Shown here piece after piece: positions 59,601 to 64,000 of a DNA stretch of 64,000 bases; the first letter of the stretch is position 1, and the number at the start of each line of letters is the position of its first letter. The position numbers and the translations under genes are program-made. Origin of the DNA: Dipylidium caninum (taxonomy: Eukaryota > Platyhelminthes > Cestoda > Cyclophyllidea > Dipylidiidae); contig QEYB01000963.1 in assembly GCA_017562135.1 (NCBI GenBank), forward strand, positions 620,001 through 684,000. Direction: 5' to 3'. A model generated the notes under the pieces. The model saw nothing but the letters and a program-made list of their open reading frames with translations, was not told the DNA's origin and did not search any database.

Positions 59601-62367
59601 TGGGTTGAAGTTTCTCCGGTTGAAGGATATTCGCCACATAGCGAATATTTCTTGCTAGCACATCGGATCCCTTGAATTTGTGCACTTTAAACCATGTGTC
59701 TACGCCAACTCCGGAGGTGTTGCGCTGTTCTATCGTCCCGATTGTCACGTCGACTATACGAAATCGGAAGTGCTGGATATAGGCGGAGTGGAGGGAGGAG
59801 GCTGTGTGAGGGAATAAGTCCTTTGAGGTGAGGATCAAATGACCCACTGGATCCACTTGTACAGCTGACCTTAGAATGGACCTGTTCGACTGCTTCCAGG
59901 CGGGTTCCGACGCCGGAGAAGAACGAGTTGACCGCCTACAGGGCAAAGGTAGGTACAACTGGGCGGCGGAGAATAACCGGGAAGGGAGATAACCAGTTAA
60001 TACCGCTTGCCTTAACCTGAAATGTGGCGGGAGAAGGGAACACAAGAGGCGTCCATCCACGGTTGACAAAAATACTTCAAATCCAAGGAGGCTTCTCCCT
60101 TTCTTGACCACCTACACGACAGACAGATAGCGAGAGAGGATGCATGCGGATTTTTTTTGCGGAGTTTTAAGCAGAGAAGATGCCCAACTTGGAAATGATA
60201 CACGTAAGTGCGTCTTTCGAAAGCAAGGAAACTCCAGCGGTATGGCCGGTGGAGGGTGAGGCCGGGAGGTTGAAGAGGCTCACTTCGTCTCCTATCATGT
60301 GACAAGCTTAAATAACGTGACATCATCTGTTTGTTCCCTCCCGAGAGATGGAAGCGGAGGTGCGATTTGAGGACGAAAGGGGACAAGGGAAGAAAATGGA
60401 CTGAAGAGGAGGTTTGATAGAATTCATCTAACCAACAAATTAAGTTGGGCCTTGTATTCTCTCCGCAAAATTCTTTAAAATAACATTAATTTCGGCTTAA
60501 TTGATAAATTAAGATAGATGAATGGTGTATGGCGAGTTTTCTTCCCTCGATCCCAATGGCCGCCCCTAATTTTTCTGCTACTCCACAGTGCATTTTCTAT
60601 CATCCAACACGTACATATTCCAACACTTAATTTGCGCGTTGGGGGTGGGGGGAGGAGGGAGGTTGAAAGTAATAACCGAGGTTGAAGCCGGACCAAAGCT
60701 TGTCTGCCCACTTTGATTTACAGTTACATGGTTCCTAGAAGTGGTTGATGCCTCAACCGTCAAATTTCCCCTCAAAAACTTGTCAAAGGTCAAACTAAAG
60801 GGCATATTTAAGTCTTCGTAACTCCTCCCCCGGGGAAATCCCTTCGACCTTCAGGGTTCTATGGCATGTCTGCCCGGGGCTACTTCTACCCTCCGCAAAC
60901 ACCCCCACCGCCACCATCGCGACGTCACTGCCTTCTTCCGTGTGAAGTTCTTTATGATCGGACGATTGTTGATGGAAGCTAGGCAGTTTCGCAGTATTAC
61001 ACACATAAAGTGGAGTTGAAGTAAATTAATTTGCCGCCAGTTTATAGTCAACAATTAAAATTCCAAGTGCATATAATTTAATTTAGCTAAAGTAAATGAG
61101 AATTGGTTACTTAGGAAAACAAAAAGCAGTCGTCTTCCTAGTCATTAGCAAACTATATTGCCACCACCCCGAAACGCATCCACTTCAAACTTCCGGCTTC
61201 CATCCTCCCGTCTGGGAATGAATGAAAACCCCATGTGGGGATGGAACACTTCGCGCGATCTCGAGGAGAGCTTTATATTTAACTTGTAAAACCTCCCTAC
61301 ATAATCTTTTGCCGTCTGCAATGACGCGGGGAATAAGAGACTTCTAATTAGCCCACAAGGCATTTTGGAAAACCGATTTGCCCGCGACTTGTCTACCACT
61401 ACCACCCACCACCCACCGCCTCCGCCGTCTCCCCTCTCTCCTCACCCGTCGGTCTCCACCAAACCCGGGGTTAATCAAATGATACTGAAGTGGAGAACGC
61501 ATCCGAATGAGGAGAATGTGAATAATTCTTCTATGTGGTCAAAATAAAATGTAATGGCTTGTTTAGTTGGTGAAAGAAGAAAGAGAATAACCTGCTCTGC
61601 TCATAAGCCTTTTTTATTCTCTCTGGGATTTAAGTTAAATCCCAAAATCTCACTTCACTTAGAAAAATGGTCAGGATTACTTGAAACTCCTTTTTTGGCT
61701 AAATCGGTCTGCAATCACTTGTTTGGCTTTGAGTGTCTGCATTTGAAAACACTCTCGCCTACTTTAGGTGTTGGGAAGGCAAGAGACAAACCTAACGGTA
61801 AGGTGGATAGACACAGAGGAATCATGGCTACAGGTAGATGTTTCTGGCAATTAATCTATTCAATGGAAGTATAATCAGGGATGATTAACACTTTCGGTGC
61901 ATCTCCACCTTCCTGGTTGTCCCAACTACGACCCAGTAATACTAGATAATAAAGTTCAGGAAGTAAAGCAAATATTAAAGAGATAAACAGTAGAATTAGA
62001 AATGTTAGAGCAAAAATATTCAAGGAAATAAACCGTTTGTTTTGTTCATTACACCTACTTGACTCACATTAGACCCATTTGCTTGAACGCCCACCTCTCC
62101 AGCCACGATGGAGCAAATAAAGTCGGCCGATCTGGTAGTGGCAAAGACGAGGGTACAGACTTTCCCCGTCTCCTGACGTGACACAGATTGTACGTAACCT
62201 TTGTCATAGAGGGGTTGAATCTTGACAATATTGTAAACTTTGTCTCCACAAATACATACACTAGCCACCACCTCGAGGTCACTGCCAACACGTTGTAACG
62301 GTGCCAGGGAGAAGAAGAGAAGAAGCAGGAATTTTCTAATGTCTGGATTCCGAAAATTTCTTTGCAT
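45121..62367 (-). CDS. CSPG4: CSPG4-like single-pass membrane protein with CSPG repeats
   Basis: Exons 5' to 3': 62367-62068, 60111-58207, 56795-56718, 56502-56308, 55967-55593, 55515-55276, 54872-54664, 53354-53252, 51034-50836, 50508-50374, 50028-49890, 47899-47663, 47164-47035, 46955-46791, 46752-45121. The total is 6042 nt, exactly 2014 codons, with every phase agreeing. Residues 1-30 form a signal peptide (MQRNFRNPDIRKFLLLLFFS). CSPG-type repeats fill the ectodomain, with motifs such as LLNRGLLVYVHDGSYHLNDE, DIRQGRVIFHHDG, DLTQGRVYFIP and LLNRGTVEYRRDDM. A transmembrane helix lies at about residues 1888-1912 (45427-45501), then RRWRHKRR and a 101-residue tail. Known CSPG4/Kon-tiki proteins link matrix and cytoskeleton. 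The laminin G domains of CSPG4 are not visible, and the C terminus (FYSYRS) is not a PDZ motif, so the orthology is tentative; FREM/FRAS1-type is the alternative. Confidence 0.85.
45124..45501 (-). other. Transmembrane helix and cytoplasmic tail of the CSPG4-like protein
   Basis: The helix VWFTIAVGIACFIVCIFVTL continues AYFLL and is followed by a basic stop-transfer RRWRHKRR. The tail holds a proline cluster (LDSLPPTPSV) and several Ser/Thr-Pro sites, and ends in an aromatic stretch (HFYPLFYSYRS). The orientation is N terminus out, given the signal peptide. Confidence 0.85.
48215..49690 (-). repeat. 1.5 kb inverted repeat, arm B (CSPG4-like intron)
   Basis: Reverse-complement partner of 32505-34035, in the 2 kb intron between CSPG exons 50028-49890 and 47899-47663. 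Simple tracts: CCATT/CCTTC at 48316-48384, CGTCAC/ATC at about 48918-48952, CGCCT at 49330-49372, GGC/AGC at 49427-49500. Like arm A, its sense strand equals the sense strand of the host gene. Confidence 0.85.
51950..53000 (-). mobile_element. Decayed mariner-type transposon, second lineage
   Basis: Minus-strand fragments, read across frames: DFSWINAQRSGRP (the mariner DFxLxDxPRSGRP helix-turn-helix linker), ICDLQRIGS, EIHRKE with a WWE.KGIL block near 52440, VPNNQSIESNVC, FFHHDNAKVPHVFGHPP near 52265-52310 (the catalytic HHDNAxxH), and CQKVID near the 3' end. It is distinct in sequence from the other three copies. Many stops are present. It sits in the CSPG4-like intron between exons 53354-53252 and 51034-50836. 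Confidence 0.82.
53592..53636. repeat. CA/GA microsatellite
   Basis: A run of CA units followed directly by GA units, in a CSPG4-like intron. Confidence 0.95.
57060..57660 (-). mobile_element. Internally deleted mariner-type element, copy 3
   Basis: The minus strand reads ASRKINEAFGDGSTN, FRSGNLSIVNE and KLHVPYKLTK, matching the start of copies 1 and 2. It then jumps to the sequence seen near the 3' end of copy 2 (shared ATATTTCACCG block at 57130). The middle, with the catalytic region, is gone. It lies in the CSPG4-like intron between exons 60111-58207 and 56795-56718. Confidence 0.72.
60112..62067 (-). other. First intron of the CSPG4-like gene
   Basis: Donor AAT|GTGAGT and acceptor GTGTAG join in phase 0. 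Open frames inside (60578-60805, 61145-61405, 61554-61874 on the plus strand) have no family resemblance and are not needed by the splice model. Confidence 0.55.
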
Positions 62368-64000
62368 TCCCTCGCACACCTTGTCTTACGGCGTGGATTA
62401 TAACTCGCTTTCCATCTCGATTTAATGATATTCAAGCCCTGGCGTATTGTCCGAGTTGCTTCGATATCATTGGCTGAGGCCGTCAATTTATGAGCCAATG
62501 ATTGCTTTTATATGAACAATGCTGGAGAATGGAATTATCTGATTGGTCCTCCCGTCTCTACATGGTGAATACCTCATCTCCCGCGCAGGCATACACATTC
62601 ATTAATTAATTAGCAAATTTCGAGATTTCAACCCACTGTTTTCCATTTTCTATCCGTCCATTTTCTCTCACTTTCTTTCCCTGCCGCCTTTTTATACATA
62701 TTTGTTTCCTTCAAACGTAGTAAGAAGGAGAGTTTATAGTTGTGGGGCGAATAGACTTAGTAGGTGGCCGAGTTTTGGGCGAGATTTGATGCCTTCCTCT
62801 TGAAATGATCACTGGCTAATTTGGTGTAGCGTAGGAATGCAATTTTTGAGTATCTCGTTCAACAGTGAGTAAATTTATCCCCTGGCATTTACAATTCATG
62901 GAGAGATCGCAAGGGTCAGGTTACCCCTCTAAGTGTATTAATTAATCATACATCAGAAATGTCATACCAGGTGGGAGATCAGGAGGAAAAAAAGTAAGTA
63001 ATTAATGAACTGGCATCAATTTCCTCCAACTTGCTGGTACAGAACGCCAAATATAAACAATAACACGGTATTATTTGAACTTCCATGTGTGATTTGAGCT
63101 GATTTAAATAACGTCAAGATGGTGTATTTTCTATGTAACTTTGGAGTCGGGGCAGTCAGAGGTGCCGATTTCTCACGACGAATTCACTTACAGAAGCAAG
63201 TGACTGTCTAGTTTACGAATGACGCCTTCATACAAGATGAATTGAACACTAGGTCAGTCGGATAACTTAATCACAAGTATACGAAGTCGCAGACTTCCTT
63301 TTTGTGTCTAAATTTTTTCTGCATCCAAGGCGATAAGTCAGGTCTCCTAGACTCTGAGTGATTTTGAATGTAAGGAGGCTTGAAAATCAGCTTTCCAGCC
63401 CCAGTCAGCCAAACAACCTGTCAAGTCAAATGCTACTTAAATCAACTTCAGGGATATTCGAAATCCCTTGATTGACTGTGATCTTGAGGTTGGAAAGAAG
63501 GCATCCCAGTTATTCTCAGTGATCGGCTCGTGCACTTTTAAAGTAAAAATCAACCTACTTATACCATCCTCTAAGCTCCAAGGTCTACTTAATCTCATTG
63601 TCTCCACCCACTTCTTTTCCAAGTCCTTAATTTGTTGTGTCAGCATCCTGAAAGCTGACATTCCCCAAGAAGTCGTTAACTTTTGCTCTGTAGGGATAAC
63701 AAAAGGTTGCACCTATGTAAACTCACCTAACCAGTCAACTGAAGGGACAACAAGAAAAAAACACCAAACTTATATGAAGACTGTAGCGGAACCTGCCTCA
63801 ATTTATCCTCAGAAAAAAGGGAAGAGAAATCATTGGAAACTGGCGCAAGACATATGGGAGGCTTCATTCTTCTTAATGGATAAAATTTGAATGCCAATCA
63901 AAATGTCAATGGGCTAAATTGACATTTCCTGCTTCAATTGCACCTATTGCCCTCCCTTTCGCCCTGGCTCTGCCTCTCCTCTCCCTATTCCCCCGACCCT
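62368..64000. other. Region upstream of the CSPG4-like gene
   Basis: It should contain the CSPG4-like promoter. AT-rich runs (ATTAATTAATTAG near 62600) are present, without a provable motif. Two overlapping open frames at 63437-63890 (91 codons minus, 140 codons plus) do not resemble a known family. I support no gene here. Confidence 0.45.

Noticed and set aside
61554..61874. 106-codon plus-strand frame in the first CSPG4-like intron
   Set aside because: No recognisable domain, no splice or promoter context, and intronic position.
63437..63890. Gene upstream of the CSPG4-like start
   Set aside because: Frames overlap on both strands and neither resembles a known family; kept only as an unassigned region.
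1..64000. CRISPR arrays, operons or prokaryotic systems
   Set aside because: Spliced genes throughout and no spaced direct repeats; the DNA is eukaryotic.

Overview
The window is animal nuclear DNA: three intron-rich protein genes with GT-AG introns, long introns, and decayed DNA transposons. The gene set is metazoan. Very short introns at the 5' end of one gene, plus mariner remnants, fit a parasitic flatworm such as a tapeworm. That organism call is an inference from style, not from a marker gene. Splice models were built by hand from splice signals, reading phase and family resemblance.

Layout. (1) 67-5061, minus strand: TBL3/UTP13, a WD40 protein of the U3 small-subunit processome, in 18 exons (860 codons with the stop). 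(2) 5062-6010: a short head-to-head region and an AT-rich stretch where the start of the next gene is unresolved. (3) 6011-41221, plus strand: a LOXHD1-like protein of 17 tandem PLAT domains in 37 exons, about 2550 residues. Its phases agree at every junction, except that one base is missing at each of two places (7358-7367 and 21102-21106). (4) 41222-45120: a 3.9 kb intergenic region between converging genes. (5) 45121-62367, minus strand: a secreted-then-membrane-anchored CSPG4-like protein in 15 exons (2014 codons) with a signal peptide, CSPG-type repeats, one transmembrane helix and a 101-residue tail. (6) 62368-64000: upstream DNA of that gene with no gene I can support.

The introns hold most of the repeats. 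There are four decayed mariner-type transposons (about 24910-26030, 36600-37770, 51950-53000 and 57060-57660), a direct pair of interspersed repeats (20086 and 28024), and a 1.5 kb inverted pair full of microsatellites. One arm of the inverted pair lies in a LOXHD1 intron and the other in a CSPG4 intron.

The three genes have unrelated cellular jobs: nucleolar rRNA processing, a membrane/lipid-associated PLAT array, and a cell-surface proteoglycan core. I see no operon-like functional link. No new enzyme system or CRISPR-type locus is visible. The most unusual signals are introns of 26-34 nt in TBL3, the two frame breaks in an otherwise perfect LOXHD1 gene, a Cys/His-rich insert inside one PLAT domain, and the paired inverted repeat.
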